A stretch of DNA of 64,000 nucleotides from Chelativorans sp. Its GTDB lineage: Bacteria > Pseudomonadota > Alphaproteobacteria > Rhizobiales > Rhizobiaceae. This document shows, piece by piece, positions 17,173-26,374 of the stretch. Both the position numbers and the translations under genes were made by a program. The stretch lies in NCBI RefSeq assembly GCF_031180965.1, contig NZ_JAPSLH010000025.1, positions 1 to 64,000 on the forward strand. The letters are read 5' to 3'. The notes beneath the pieces were generated by a model. That model made no database searches. It was not told where the DNA came from and was given only the letters and a program-made list of their open reading frames with translations. The stretch's first letter is position 1. Every line of letters starts with the position of its first letter.

Positions 17173-18606
17173 ATGGATGCGCGGTCCGAACGCATCGCCG
17201 TACCGCTGGCCGTCGATCTGGACGGTACGCTGATCGCCACTGACCTTCTGTGGGAGAGCCTCTTCCTGCTCATCCGCAAGAATCCGCTCTGCCTGTTCCT
17301 GCTGCCTTTCTGGCTGATGAAGGGCAAGGCGCATCTCAAATGCGAGATCGCCGCACGCATCGAGCTTGATCCGTCGGCGTTGCCCTATCGCGAGGAGGTA
17401 CTGGACCGGCTGCGCGAGGATCACACGGCCGGCCGGCGCATCGTGCTCGCGACCGCTGCGCCCCGCAGGCTGGCGGAAAAGATCGCCGCGCATCTGGGGG
17501 TGTTCGATCTCGTGATCTGTACCGACCCGACCTGCAATATGGCTTCAACCACCAAGCGGCAGGCGCTGACCGGGCTCTACGGCGACGGCGGTTTCGACTA
17601 TGCCGGCAACGGCCGCGCGGACATTGCTGTTTTCGACGCGGCGCGGCGCGCGATCGTCGTGGCGCCCGACCGCAGCGCGGCGCGCTGGTACAGGAGCCAC
17701 GGCGGCGAGCTCATCGAGGCGCCGAAGGTGACGGTCAAGACCATCGCCAGGATGCTGCGCGTGCATCAGTGGGTGAAGAACGCACTCATCTTCGTGCCGT
17801 TGGTGCTGGCGCACCAGTATTTCAATGTCGAGCTGATCCTCAAATGCGTTCTCGCCTTCGTTTCTTTCTCGACGGCCGCCTCGGCCATCTACATCCTCAA
17901 TGACTTCTTCGATCTGGCGCTCGACCGCCGCCATCCGACCAAGCGGCACCGTCCTTTTGCGAGCGGCCTTTTGTCCATGCCCTTCGGGCTCGGCGCCATG
18001 GCGGTTCTCCTGCTGGCGAGCGCGGTGACCGCCTTCTTCCTGCCGCCGCTCTCCAGCGCGGTGCTTGTCCTCTATCTCATCGCGACGACCGCCTATTCCA
18101 TTGCCGTGAAGCGCATGCTGCTGCTTGACGTCCTCATGCTGGCCGGCCTCTACACCGCCCGGATTCTCGCCGGCTGCGCGGCGACGGGGATCGAAGTGTC
18201 CTTCTGGCTGCTGGCCTTTTCCATCTTCTTCTTCCTCTCGCTTGCCCTGGTGAAGCGCTATGTGGAGCTGCGTTCCACGGCGCTCCCGGAAGGGGAGCGC
18301 ATCGCCGGGCGCGGTTATCGCGCGGAAGACCAGGAGATCGTGGCGCAGGCCGGAATGGCTTCGGCCTTCGCCTCCGCAATGGTGCTGGCGCTCTATATCC
18401 AGAGCGGGGCGACCGAGAAGCTCTATCAGCATCCCTGGCTGATGTGGCCGCTTGGCCCCATCGTGCTCTACCTCACCATACGCATCTGGATTCTCGCCCG
18501 CCGCGATGAGCTGCATGACGACCCGATCGTCTTCATCATCACGGACTGGCGCAGCCAGCTCTTCATCGGCTTCGGCGCCTTCCTCCTCTTCTCGGCGGGG
18601 CTGTGA
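17173..18606 (+). CDS. HAD-like / UbiA prenyltransferase fusion (decaprenyl-phosphate phosphoribosyltransferase type)
   Basis: A 477-residue two-domain protein. Residues about 12-190 look like a HAD phosphatase, with DLDGT (Asp15, Asp17) as nucleophile motif and ATAAPRR further on. Residues about 195-477 form a UbiA membrane prenyltransferase with the Asp-rich motif NDFFDLALDRRHPTKRHRP (from about 246) and many hydrophobic segments. The DRxHPTKxxRP wording is that of phosphoribosyl transfer to polyprenyl-phosphate (mycobacterial Rv3806c, rhizobial NoeC) rather than quinone synthesis. The HAD half could remove the 5-phosphate from the product. Its stop overlaps the next start (TGATG). Confidence 0.85.
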   Translation: MDARSERIAVPLAVDLDGTLIATDLLWESLFLLIRKNPLCLFLLPFWLMKGKAHLKCEIAARIELDPSALPYREEVLDRLREDHTAGRRIVLATAAPRRLAEKIAAHLGVFDLVICTDPTCNMASTTKRQALTGLYGDGGFDYAGNGRADIAVFDAARRAIVVAPDRSAARWYRSHGGELIEAPKVTVKTIARMLRVHQWVKNALIFVPLVLAHQYFNVELILKCVLAFVSFSTAASAIYILNDFFDLALDRRHPTKRHRPFASGLLSMPFGLGAMAVLLLASAVTAFFLPPLSSAVLVLYLIATTAYSIAVKRMLLLDVLMLAGLYTARILAGCAATGIEVSFWLLAFSIFFFLSLALVKRYVELRSTALPEGERIAGRGYRAEDQEIVAQAGMASAFASAMVLALYIQSGATEKLYQHPWLMWPLGPIVLYLTIRIWILARRDELHDDPIVFIITDWRSQLFIGFGAFLLFSAGL

Positions 18607-19952
18607 TGGGCGGTCCGTATCAGAGCTTCGGCCGCGCCTCGCCGGCTACCAGGGACGCCTTGCGAGCCGGCGAAGTGGTCACCCTGCTCAAGGCCGGCCG
18701 CGCGGCGCCGGCCTCGCTCCTTGCCTACGGCAACGGCCGTTCCTATGGCGATACCTGCCAGAATAGGGAAGGGCGGCTGATCGACATGAGGGAGCGGAAC
18801 CGCATCCACTCCTTCGACACGCGGACCGGCCTCCTCAAAGCCGAAGCCGGCACCATGCTCGCCGAGATCATCGACCTAGCGGCGCCCCAGGGTTGGTTTC
18901 CGGCGGTGGTGCCGGGCACGCGCTTCGTCACGCTAGGCGGCGCAATCGCCAACGACGTGCATGGGAAGAACCACCACCGCCGCGGTACATTCGGTTGCCA
19001 TGTGGAGGCGCTGACGCTGCTGCGTTCCGACGGAACGCAGCACGAGTGCCGGGCCGACCGGGACGGCGATCTGTTCCGCGCGACGATAGGCGGCATGGGA
19101 CTGACCGGCCTCATCCTCGACGCGACCATCCGTCTGATGAAAGTCGGCTCGGCCGATGTGGAGGAGCGCGTCACTCCCTTCTCCTCGCTCGACGAATATT
19201 TCGATCTTGCGGAGGAAGCCGATGCCGGCAATGAATATGCGGTTGCCTGGATCGATCAGCTCGCGGGCGGCTTGAAGGCGGGCAGGGGCCTTCTCATGAC
19301 CGCCAACCATGCTTGCGGAGGCCAGTTCCGGCCGGCCGGCAAGGGACGGCTGTCCATTCCCGTCCAGCCGCCGCTGAATGTCCTGAACGGCCTCTCCATC
19401 CGCATCTTCAACCAGCTCTATCGTTCGGCCAAGGGGCGGAAGTCCGGTCCGCACCGCACCCACTATGCGAGCTACTTCTTCCCGCTCGACGGCATACGGG
19501 ACTGGAACCGGCTCTACGGGCCGGGGGGACTTTTCCAGCACCAGAGCGTCGTGCCGGAGGCGGCGGCGCGGTTGGCCGTCCCCGCCCTCCTTGCGGCGGC
19601 GCGCGAAGCTGGCCAGGCTTCCTTCCTGACGGTGCTGAAGCGCTTCGGTGCTGTGCCTTCGCCGGGGCTCTTTTCCTTTCCGAGGGCCGGCTACACGCTC
19701 ACGCTGGATTTTCCAAATCGCGGGAAGAAAACTTTGCAACTGCTGGCACGGCTTGATGAAATCGCTATTTCGGCAGGCGGCGCCGTGAACCCCTACAAGG
19801 ACGCCAGGATGAGCGCTGCTGTTTTCGCCGCGTCCTTTCCCGGCTGGCAGGCGCTCGAGCATCTGCGCGATCCGGCCTTCATGTCGGATTTCTGGCGCAG
19901 GACGGCGATGACCTTGGGATCTGCCGGCGGTCTGGCCGCCGCCGCGGAATAG
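18606..19952 (+). CDS. FAD-binding oxidase, DprE1-like (polyprenyl-phosphoribose 2-epimerisation)
   Basis: A 448-residue FAD-linked oxidase of the vanillyl-alcohol-oxidase fold. FAD-binding segments are YGNGRSYGD (about 41-49) and PGTRFVTLGGAIANDVHGKNHH (from about 100). Together with the preceding UbiA-type gene this points to DprE1, which oxidises decaprenylphosphoryl-ribose at C2 on the way to the arabinose donor. In the segment matching the mycobacterial Cys387 region (WNICVDFP) this protein reads YTLTLDFP, so that cysteine is replaced. I chose ATG 18606 (TGATG with the upstream stop); GTG 18603 is possible. A dedicated DprE2 reductase is not obvious in the cluster. Confidence 0.8.
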   Translation: MGGPYQSFGRASPATRDALRAGEVVTLLKAGRAAPASLLAYGNGRSYGDTCQNREGRLIDMRERNRIHSFDTRTGLLKAEAGTMLAEIIDLAAPQGWFPAVVPGTRFVTLGGAIANDVHGKNHHRRGTFGCHVEALTLLRSDGTQHECRADRDGDLFRATIGGMGLTGLILDATIRLMKVGSADVEERVTPFSSLDEYFDLAEEADAGNEYAVAWIDQLAGGLKAGRGLLMTANHACGGQFRPAGKGRLSIPVQPPLNVLNGLSIRIFNQLYRSAKGRKSGPHRTHYASYFFPLDGIRDWNRLYGPGGLFQHQSVVPEAAARLAVPALLAAAREAGQASFLTVLKRFGAVPSPGLFSFPRAGYTLTLDFPNRGKKTLQLLARLDEIAISAGGAVNPYKDARMSAAVFAASFPGWQALEHLRDPAFMSDFWRRTAMTLGSAGGLAAAAE

Positions 19953-20068
19953 GGGAAGAAAAGCTTGCCGAAGCGTAACTGCAAAAAGGCCGATTCTAGC
20001 GATCGGCTTCACGCGATCTTCTCACCTATGCCCTACGCAAGGTTGCGGGGCCAGCGGGGCGCACTCTC

Positions 20069-20497
20069 ATGAAATACATTCCCTTCATCCTGTTCACGGT
20101 GATGACCAACGCGGCGGCCCAGCTCATGCTGAAGCACGGCATGATGACGCTGGGGCCCCTGAGCTTCGAGGGGGTCAATCCGCTGCTGAAGGTGCTTCAA
20201 ATCGTCTTCAGCCCGTGGGTATTCCTGGGACTTTGCGTCTTCGTCATTTCCATGGCCTCGCATCTTTACGTATTGTCCAAGGTGGAGCTCTCCTTCGCCT
20301 ACCCGTTCCTGAGCCTTGCCTATGTGGCGGTGGCGGTCTTTGCCTATTTCGTCTTCCGCGAGGATCTTAATGCCTACCGCATCGCCGGCATTGCGCTCAT
20401 CTGCGTCGGCACGGTGCTGATCGCGCAGAGCGGGCGCAACGCCGAGGAGGCCGTGGCGCAGAAGTCCTCGAAATCCGAAAGGTCGATGATCCGATGA
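20069..20497 (+). CDS. Small EamA/SMR-type membrane protein (flippase-like)
   Basis: A 142-residue integral membrane protein with four predicted transmembrane segments (about 4-18, 45-67, 75-95, 100-120) and a polar C-terminal tail. It resembles the half-size drug/metabolite transporter group that includes ArnE/ArnF, which move undecaprenyl-phosphate-linked aminoarabinose across the inner membrane. Given the pentose-lipid genes upstream, a flippase for a polyprenyl-phosphate sugar is a reasonable inference; a half-size protein would need to dimerise. It overlaps the next gene by 4 bases. Confidence 0.7.
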   Translation: MKYIPFILFTVMTNAAAQLMLKHGMMTLGPLSFEGVNPLLKVLQIVFSPWVFLGLCVFVISMASHLYVLSKVELSFAYPFLSLAYVAVAVFAYFVFREDLNAYRIAGIALICVGTVLIAQSGRNAEEAVAQKSSKSERSMIR

Positions 20498-21501
20498 AAC
20501 ACGTCATTTTCGGCGGCGACGGCTTTGTCGGCCGCCATCTCGCCGCAAAGCTCGTGGCCGATGGCGAGGAGGTGCTGGTCGCCGACATCGTCAAGAGCGA
20601 CCTGCCGCATTACCGCCAGGCGCAGTTCGTCCACTGCGATGTCACCGATCCGGTCGCCGTGCAGGCAGTGGACATCAAGCCGGACGACATGGTCTACAAC
20701 CTGTCGGCCAAGATGCTCTCGCCGATCCAGATCCGCTCCAAGCGGCACGACTTCTTCTATCCCGTGAACTATCACGGCACGGTGCATATCATCGAGGCGA
20801 TGGACAAGGCGGGCGCCAGGAAGCTCGTCCATTTCACCACCGACATGATCTACGGCCACACGGTCACCTATCCGATGACGGAGGATCATCCCGTTTCCCC
20901 GCTCGGCGAATACGGGCAGTCCAAAGCGGATACGGAAGTGGTGGCCGCCCAGTGGCGCCAGCGCGGCATGAACATCTCTCTCTTCCGGCCGCGCCTGATC
21001 ATCGGCCCGGGCCGCCTCGGCATCCTGGAAAAGCTCTTCAAGCTGGTGGACATGAACCTGCCGGTGCCGATGATCGGTTCGGGCAAGAACCCGTACCAGT
21101 TCATCTCCGTCTTCGACTGCGCCGAAGCGGCAAGGCTTGCCTGGAAGGCGGGCGTGCCGAACGAGGCCTACAATCTCGGATCGCTCAACCCGCCGCCCGT
21201 CCGGAAGCTGCTCGGCGACCTTGTCAAGCATGCGGGCTCCCGCTCGATCCTCGTGCCCACGCCCGCCTGGGCGGTCAAGCGCACGCTGGACCTCCTCGAT
21301 CGCCTGAACATGCCAATCATGGACCCCGAGCAGTATCTCATCGCCGACGAGATGTGCGTGCTCGACGTCTCCAAGGGCGAGCGCCAGCTCGGCTGGGTGC
21401 CGAAATACCGCGACGAGGACATGCTGATCGCCGCATATGACGAATATCGCGCCAAGAAGGCCGGCCGGCCGGTCGGCGCCAGCCACGTGGCCGCCGAATA
21501 G
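20494..21501 (+). CDS. NAD-dependent sugar epimerase/dehydratase (extended SDR)
   Basis: A 335-residue extended SDR. It has the NAD motif GGDGFVG (7-13), an acidic residue ending beta-2 (ADIVKSD), and the catalytic YGQSK pair near residue 139-143. Such enzymes epimerise, dehydrate or reduce nucleotide- or lipid-linked sugars. It may provide the missing keto-reductase step beside the DprE1-like oxidase, or act on a nucleotide sugar feeding the aminotransferase next door. Start overlaps the EamA stop (ATGA). Confidence 0.85.
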   Translation: MKHVIFGGDGFVGRHLAAKLVADGEEVLVADIVKSDLPHYRQAQFVHCDVTDPVAVQAVDIKPDDMVYNLSAKMLSPIQIRSKRHDFFYPVNYHGTVHIIEAMDKAGARKLVHFTTDMIYGHTVTYPMTEDHPVSPLGEYGQSKADTEVVAAQWRQRGMNISLFRPRLIIGPGRLGILEKLFKLVDMNLPVPMIGSGKNPYQFISVFDCAEAARLAWKAGVPNEAYNLGSLNPPPVRKLLGDLVKHAGSRSILVPTPAWAVKRTLDLLDRLNMPIMDPEQYLIADEMCVLDVSKGERQLGWVPKYRDEDMLIAAYDEYRAKKAGRPVGASHVAAE

Positions 21502-21511
21502 GAGTTATGGG

Positions 21512-22960
21512 ATGAGTGCTCTCGCAAACAACGACGCCAAGGAGACGACGACCTCCGCATCCTTGGCAAAGCCGCCGCTCCTGAGTGTGGAAGACGCCAA
21601 GGCGCTCGATGTCGGCCGCATGGCCGATCTCTTCAAGGAGCACATCAACCCCGGCCAGTTCCACTTCATGAAGCTGCTCGGCTTCCACAAGGTGAAGATC
21701 GAGCGCGCCGAGGGCATGTATTACACCGACCAGAACGGCCGGAAGATCCTCGATTTCTTCGGCGGCTTCGGCTCGCTCGCCTTCGGCCACAATCATCCCC
21801 GCATCCTGGAAGTACGCAGGAAGTTCCAGGAGGAGAAACGGCACGAGATCGGGATCGCCTTCATGTCGCAATATGCGACCGCGTTGGCAAAGAACCTCGC
21901 CGCCTGCTCGCCCGGCGATCTCGATATGGTGTTCTTCGGCTCCTCCGGCTCCGAGGCCATGGAGGCAGCCGTAAAGCTCGCCGAGCGCGCTGCGGGGCCG
22001 AAGAAGCCGAAGATCGTCTATGCGGAAAACTCCTTCCACGGAAAGACCAAGGGTGTGCTGGCCGTCACCGACGGCAAGCTCTACCGCGGCGAGTTTTTGC
22101 TCACCGGCAACACCCTGCGGGTGCCCTTCGGCGACATCGATGCGGTGGAGAACGCGTTCCGCTCGGACCCGCAGATAGGTGCGATCGTGCTTGAGACGGT
22201 GCAGGGGGGCGGCGGCATCATCGAGGCCGACCCGTCCTATTGGCCCAAGCTGCGCCGGCTCTGCGATCATTATGGCGTGCTCTGGGTGGCCGACGAGGTG
22301 CAGTGCGGCTATGGGCGTACCGGGCGGTTCTACGCTTTCGAGCACTATGGCGTGGTGCCCGACATCACGGCCCTCGCCAAGTCGCTCGGCGCGGGCAAGG
22401 CGGCGATCGGCGCCATGATCGCCAGGCGCGACGTTTATATGAAGGCCTATGGCACGCCGAAGACGGCGATGATCCATGCCATGGCCACGTTCGGCGGCAT
22501 CGGCGAGGCCTGCGTCACGGCGATCGAGGGCCTCAACGTGCTCTATGACGAGCGGCTGATGGAGAATGCCGCCGACACCGGCGCCTACCTCCTGAAGCGC
22601 CTCGACGAGCTGAAGGAGAAATATCCGCGCATCATCAAGGAAGTGCGGGGACGCGGCTGCATGGTGGGCCTTGAGTTCCACGACTTCTCGCAAACCCTGC
22701 CGGCGGTGGTCCGGCCCATGGTGGCGATGCTCGACGAGAAGCTGAAGGGCTCGCTCTCCGGCTTCGTCGGCGCGCTGCTCCTGCGCGACCACAATGTGCT
22801 GGTGGCCTTCACCGAATACAACCGAAATGTCATCCGGCTGGAGCCGCCGCTGATCGTGCAGCGCGAGCATGTCGACGCCTTCATCACGGCGCTCGACACG
22901 CTGCTCTCGCGCGGCGTCGTGGCTATCGTGAAGGACTTCGTGAAAAGCCAGATGGGCTGA
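21512..22960 (+). CDS. Class III aminotransferase
   Basis: A 482-residue PLP enzyme of the acetylornithine/GABA aminotransferase class. The glycine-serine phosphate site GSSGSEAMEAAVK (about 148-160), cofactor Asp in WVADEVQCGYGR (about 264) and the Schiff-base Lys in ALAKSLGAGKAA (about 293) are visible. The start at 21512 follows AGGAG. Class III enzymes usually act on omega-amino groups; in this envelope cluster it may aminate a sugar or side-chain precursor. The substrate is not known. Confidence 0.87.
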   Translation: MSALANNDAKETTTSASLAKPPLLSVEDAKALDVGRMADLFKEHINPGQFHFMKLLGFHKVKIERAEGMYYTDQNGRKILDFFGGFGSLAFGHNHPRILEVRRKFQEEKRHEIGIAFMSQYATALAKNLAACSPGDLDMVFFGSSGSEAMEAAVKLAERAAGPKKPKIVYAENSFHGKTKGVLAVTDGKLYRGEFLLTGNTLRVPFGDIDAVENAFRSDPQIGAIVLETVQGGGGIIEADPSYWPKLRRLCDHYGVLWVADEVQCGYGRTGRFYAFEHYGVVPDITALAKSLGAGKAAIGAMIARRDVYMKAYGTPKTAMIHAMATFGGIGEACVTAIEGLNVLYDERLMENAADTGAYLLKRLDELKEKYPRIIKEVRGRGCMVGLEFHDFSQTLPAVVRPMVAMLDEKLKGSLSGFVGALLLRDHNVLVAFTEYNRNVIRLEPPLIVQREHVDAFITALDTLLSRGVVAIVKDFVKSQMG

Positions 22961-22979
22961 AGGGGTTGGGCGGGGCACA

Positions 22980-24161
22980 ATGAGCAGCACGGAGCAGACC
23001 GTCATAGGCCGTACACTCGGCACACGGTCGGCGGAGGCGATAGTCCGTCGGCTCGCCGCCCGCTCCCTGCTCGACCGTGCGGGGGCGTTCTTCCTGCTGG
23101 TCGGCGTCCTCTTCGCCGCCGCCCATGGCTGGCTCAGGCCGGACTACAATTGGGATATGGTGGCCTATGTCGGCGCGGCACTGGAAAGCCGCTATCCCGA
23201 CGCGGAGGCGCTGCACCGGGAAACCTGGTCGCGCATCGAACCGGGTGCCGACGACGCGCAGGAACAGCGCCTGAAATACGCCAATCCCTACAATCGGAGC
23301 CAGTGGGAGAACCCGGCGGACTTTCAGTCGCAGCTCGGCATGTACCGCGTGAAGCTCGCTTATGTCGGCCTGTTGCGGGTGCTCGAGCTGGTGATGGGGC
23401 TTGCCAACGGCGCAATCCTCCTCAGCGTTCTACCCTCGCTCGGTGTGGGGCTGCTCTGCCTTTGGTGGCTTTGGCGGGGGGAAGCGCTGCAGGGCGCCTT
23501 TTTCCTCACGCCGCTGCTGTTCATCGCCGACTATTCGCGCATGACCTCGGCGGTCGCACCCGACATGCTGCTTGCCCTTGTCTCGCTGGCGGCCCTCTAC
23601 GCGTTGTGGCGCGGGCGTGAGTGGCTCGGCTGCCTGCTGCTTTTCGCCTCCGTCTTCGTGCGGCCGGACAATATCATCCTCGTCTTCGCGGTGCTGATCG
23701 CCGCCGTCCTTTTCAACCGGCGGAAGCTGCCCATCCTGCTCACCTTCCTCGCCGCCTTCGCCGCCTGCATGGCCATTTCTGATATGGGCGGGCATCCCGG
23801 CTGGTGGACGCATTTTTACTTCTCCTGCGTCCAGATCCAGAACAACATGGCCGGGTTCCATCCCGATTTCTCACTGCTCGCCATGGTGAAGGGCTATGCG
23901 AGAGGCGCGGTGAACTCGTTGCAGCAGAATGACTGGCCTGCCCTTCTCGCCGCCATGACCGCGGGCTGGGCGCTGCTCGCCAGATATGGCCGCATGGGTG
24001 ACCCGCGCGCCAATGCGCTGGTCTTCGCGCTCGCCATCGGCACGCTGGGTAAATTCGCGAGCTTTCCGCTGCCGGACGACCGCTTTTACTTCGTCTTCAT
24101 CGCCGGCATGGCGCTGGTGCTCGTCGCAGCCTGGAAGCCGAGGCTCGGTTCTGACGCCTGA
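22980..24161 (+). CDS. Multi-spanning membrane protein, GT-C glycosyltransferase-like
   Basis: A 393-residue protein with roughly nine hydrophobic segments. After the first membrane span comes an acidic loop motif DYNWDM (about 55-60), as expected for GT-C enzymes that use polyprenyl-phosphate sugars and carry an Asp in the first periplasmic loop. Further conserved-looking loops are FVRPDNIIL near 226 and LPDDRFY near 365. As last plus-strand gene of the cluster it is a candidate for the transferase that uses the lipid-linked sugar made upstream. No family name can be given with certainty. Confidence 0.6.
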   Translation: MSSTEQTVIGRTLGTRSAEAIVRRLAARSLLDRAGAFFLLVGVLFAAAHGWLRPDYNWDMVAYVGAALESRYPDAEALHRETWSRIEPGADDAQEQRLKYANPYNRSQWENPADFQSQLGMYRVKLAYVGLLRVLELVMGLANGAILLSVLPSLGVGLLCLWWLWRGEALQGAFFLTPLLFIADYSRMTSAVAPDMLLALVSLAALYALWRGREWLGCLLLFASVFVRPDNIILVFAVLIAAVLFNRRKLPILLTFLAAFAACMAISDMGGHPGWWTHFYFSCVQIQNNMAGFHPDFSLLAMVKGYARGAVNSLQQNDWPALLAAMTAGWALLARYGRMGDPRANALVFALAIGTLGKFASFPLPDDRFYFVFIAGMALVLVAAWKPRLGSDA

Positions 24162-24171
24162 TCAGGCTTCC

Positions 24172-25059
24172 TCAGTCGATGGTGGCGGCGATGGCTGCCG
24201 AGGCGGCGGACATGGTGAGCGCGATCGGGAGCCATTTGCGCGGCGGCGCTGCATCTATGGTGAACAGGTTTAGCGGGAAGAGGTGCCGGTGGGGCGCGGC
24301 TGGCGCGTGTCGGCGTGGCGCTTCCATAAAGCATTCCTCGTCGAACCATGCCCAGTCGTCCGACCAGGTCCAGCATCCGTGCTTCCTGTAGACCTCGGTC
24401 ACCTGGTCGGCAAAGGCCTTATCGGTCGGCAAGCATATATAGCCGCCCGGAGTCACGCTGAAATAGCGCATGGCGAGCGGCAGGGCCCGCTCGGTGCAGT
24501 AGTTGGACATCCACAGCTTGAAGCCGATCCTGTCGCGGAGCTGCTCCAGTGCGCGGAAGACCTGGAGGTGCTCCTCATGCCCGTATTCGCCCCAGGGATT
24601 GTGGGTGAAGACATTCATGCCGGGCTGCAGCCGCGCCTCCAGAGCCGCATGGATGGCACGATAATTCTCCTCGTAGGCGCGGCGCACGCTGGCGGCGGCC
24701 ACGCGCTCCGCGTCGAAAGCGCGGATGGCGGAAAGCGACTTGCGGGCCAGCCGTGTCACCTCGCGGCGATTCGCCTCGAGCGTCAGCTCAACTCCGAACT
24801 CCGTGAGCTGGGGGTCGCTCCAATCGGCGCAGCCGATAGCGCCCGACTCCGGCACGCCCAGGCAGGTGACATTGCCGCGGGGATACTCGGCTATCGCTGC
24901 CGACCTGGCCCGACCTAGTTCCGGCTGCGCCCAGAAGTCGCGGTAGACGATGATGACCTCGTCCACGTCCTTGAGGATCGAGTTGAACCACAGCAGTTCG
25001 TCATCGGCATGTGCGCCAATGATGACCGAGTTTTCGAGAAACTCATGCCGTCTCGCCAT
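24172..25059 (-). CDS. PIG-L family deacetylase-like protein
   Basis: A 295-residue member of the PIG-L/LmbE zinc deacetylase superfamily. The N-terminal metal motif reads AHADDE (about 16-21) where most members have AHPDDE, and a second metal-binding stretch is GEYGHEEH near 150. These enzymes remove acetyl groups from N-acetylglucosamine-type sugars. The start ATG 25059 lies inside the upstream CelD-like gene (17-base overlap). The C-terminal end holds a hydrophobic stretch and a PRRH-rich loop. It converges on the glycan cluster and may act on the same polymer. Confidence 0.72.
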   Translation of the reverse strand: MARRHEFLENSVIIGAHADDELLWFNSILKDVDEVIIVYRDFWAQPELGRARSAAIAEYPRGNVTCLGVPESGAIGCADWSDPQLTEFGVELTLEANRREVTRLARKSLSAIRAFDAERVAAASVRRAYEENYRAIHAALEARLQPGMNVFTHNPWGEYGHEEHLQVFRALEQLRDRIGFKLWMSNYCTERALPLAMRYFSVTPGGYICLPTDKAFADQVTEVYRKHGCWTWSDDWAWFDEECFMEAPRRHAPAAPHRHLFPLNLFTIDAAPPRKWLPIALTMSAASAAIAATID

Positions 25060-26197
25060 GCCTGTCCTCCTCGCCTGACTTTTCCCCGATTCCCGAAGCC
25101 TTGCTCGGCCGGCGCAGCCGCTCCCGAAAGGCAAAGGCTGCCGCCGCGATCCTCCCGCGCCATGTTTGCCGCCGCGACAGCTCGTACATGGCCGTTGCCT
25201 CGGTCCCGAACTCCATCTTGAATGACTCATCGCCGATCGTGAAGTCGAAAAGGCTGCCGCCTTCACTGATCCAGTCCTCGATCATGAAATCATAGAGGAT
25301 GAGGCCGGGAGAATGCCGCCCGTGACGCTCATAGTCACAGCCGATCAGGAGGTAGTTGAAGCACCCGGCATGGGCTATCCCGAAGGCGTAACCGATCGTC
25401 TCCCCGCCGACGGAGATGGCATAGGTGCGCGCAAACCCCGCCTGCTGCCCGCGCTCGGCAATGTCGGCATAAAAATCTTCGACATAGCCGTTCTGGATCA
25501 TATCAGGATTGAAGCGGCCCGCACGCAGCCGGGCAATCCCCGAGATGGCAGAACGAATTTCCCCGGCTTCGGTCAGGAGGCGGACCGATGCCTCGGGTTG
25601 CTTGAGAAACCGCTTCTTCTTACGGTCGAGCCGCCTGCGGAAACCGGGAGAGAGCTTTTCGTCGCGCCATAGCGCGACGTCGCCTCCCAACGGTGCCGCG
25701 TGCGCCGAAAAGTCGAGGCGTGACGCATCGCCGCCCAAGCAGGCCTGCCAGGCGGGAAGGTGCTCGGCGCGTATGGGACGGATGCGCAGGAGGTCATGGC
25801 TGGGCAGGGTGGAGCGGATCGCCATTTGCAACTCCGGACCCAACATCAGCCCTGGGGCGGCGACCGGCGCCGCATAGTCGCTCACGCCGAGGTCGCTGGC
25901 TTCCAGGAGCACGATGCCCCGTTTGCGCCGCCGGACCAAAGGCAGAACCAGAATCAAGCGGTTCGACGCGGGATCGCGGGCGGTCACCACGATTTTCTCT
26001 GCCCCCCGTTCAGGCGCAAGCTTCTCGAAAAGCGATTGCAGCCAAAGCGGGTGCTGGAAGGCAGTGGCGGAAGAACTGGCGAAAAGCTCCAGATACTCCC
26101 GCGATCCGAAATCAAATCGGTCCTCCAAAGCAACCGCCGCCATATCCGGCTGCGCTTCCTCTTCGTTGCTCGCCCTGATGATCCGTGATCGCGACAC
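25043..26197 (-). CDS. GNAT/FemAB-like acyltransferase, CelD/BcsL family
   Basis: A 384-residue protein of the CelD/BcsL group, a double-GNAT (FemAB-like) fold found in polysaccharide gene clusters. The motif SPGFRRRLDRKKKRFLK (about 190) and the acetyl-CoA-type segment YAISVGGETIGYAFGIAHAGCFNYLLIGCDYERHGRHSPGLI, from about 262, are characteristic. I set the start at GTG 26197, preceded by GCAGAGG; ATG 26143 is an alternative. With the overlapping PIG-L gene it suggests swapping of N-acyl groups on a sugar. Confidence 0.75.
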   Translation of the reverse strand: MSRSRIIRASNEEEAQPDMAAVALEDRFDFGSREYLELFASSSATAFQHPLWLQSLFEKLAPERGAEKIVVTARDPASNRLILVLPLVRRRKRGIVLLEASDLGVSDYAAPVAAPGLMLGPELQMAIRSTLPSHDLLRIRPIRAEHLPAWQACLGGDASRLDFSAHAAPLGGDVALWRDEKLSPGFRRRLDRKKKRFLKQPEASVRLLTEAGEIRSAISGIARLRAGRFNPDMIQNGYVEDFYADIAERGQQAGFARTYAISVGGETIGYAFGIAHAGCFNYLLIGCDYERHGRHSPGLILYDFMIEDWISEGGSLFDFTIGDESFKMEFGTEATAMYELSRRQTWRGRIAAAAFAFRERLRRPSKASGIGEKSGEEDRHGETA

Positions 26198-26374
26198 TGG
26201 CGTTACCTCTGCCCCGCCATGCTAATATGGTCGTCTTCCAATAGCGTTAACCGGCAAGGCGCGTCGGAGGCGGTCGCCGGGCAATTCGCCGATGTCGCAA
26301 ACAGGCTGGAATCGCCTTTCTCCTCCTGCATACTCTCGCGTGCCGGATTTGCCGGCCGAAGTAGGAGCACGGTT

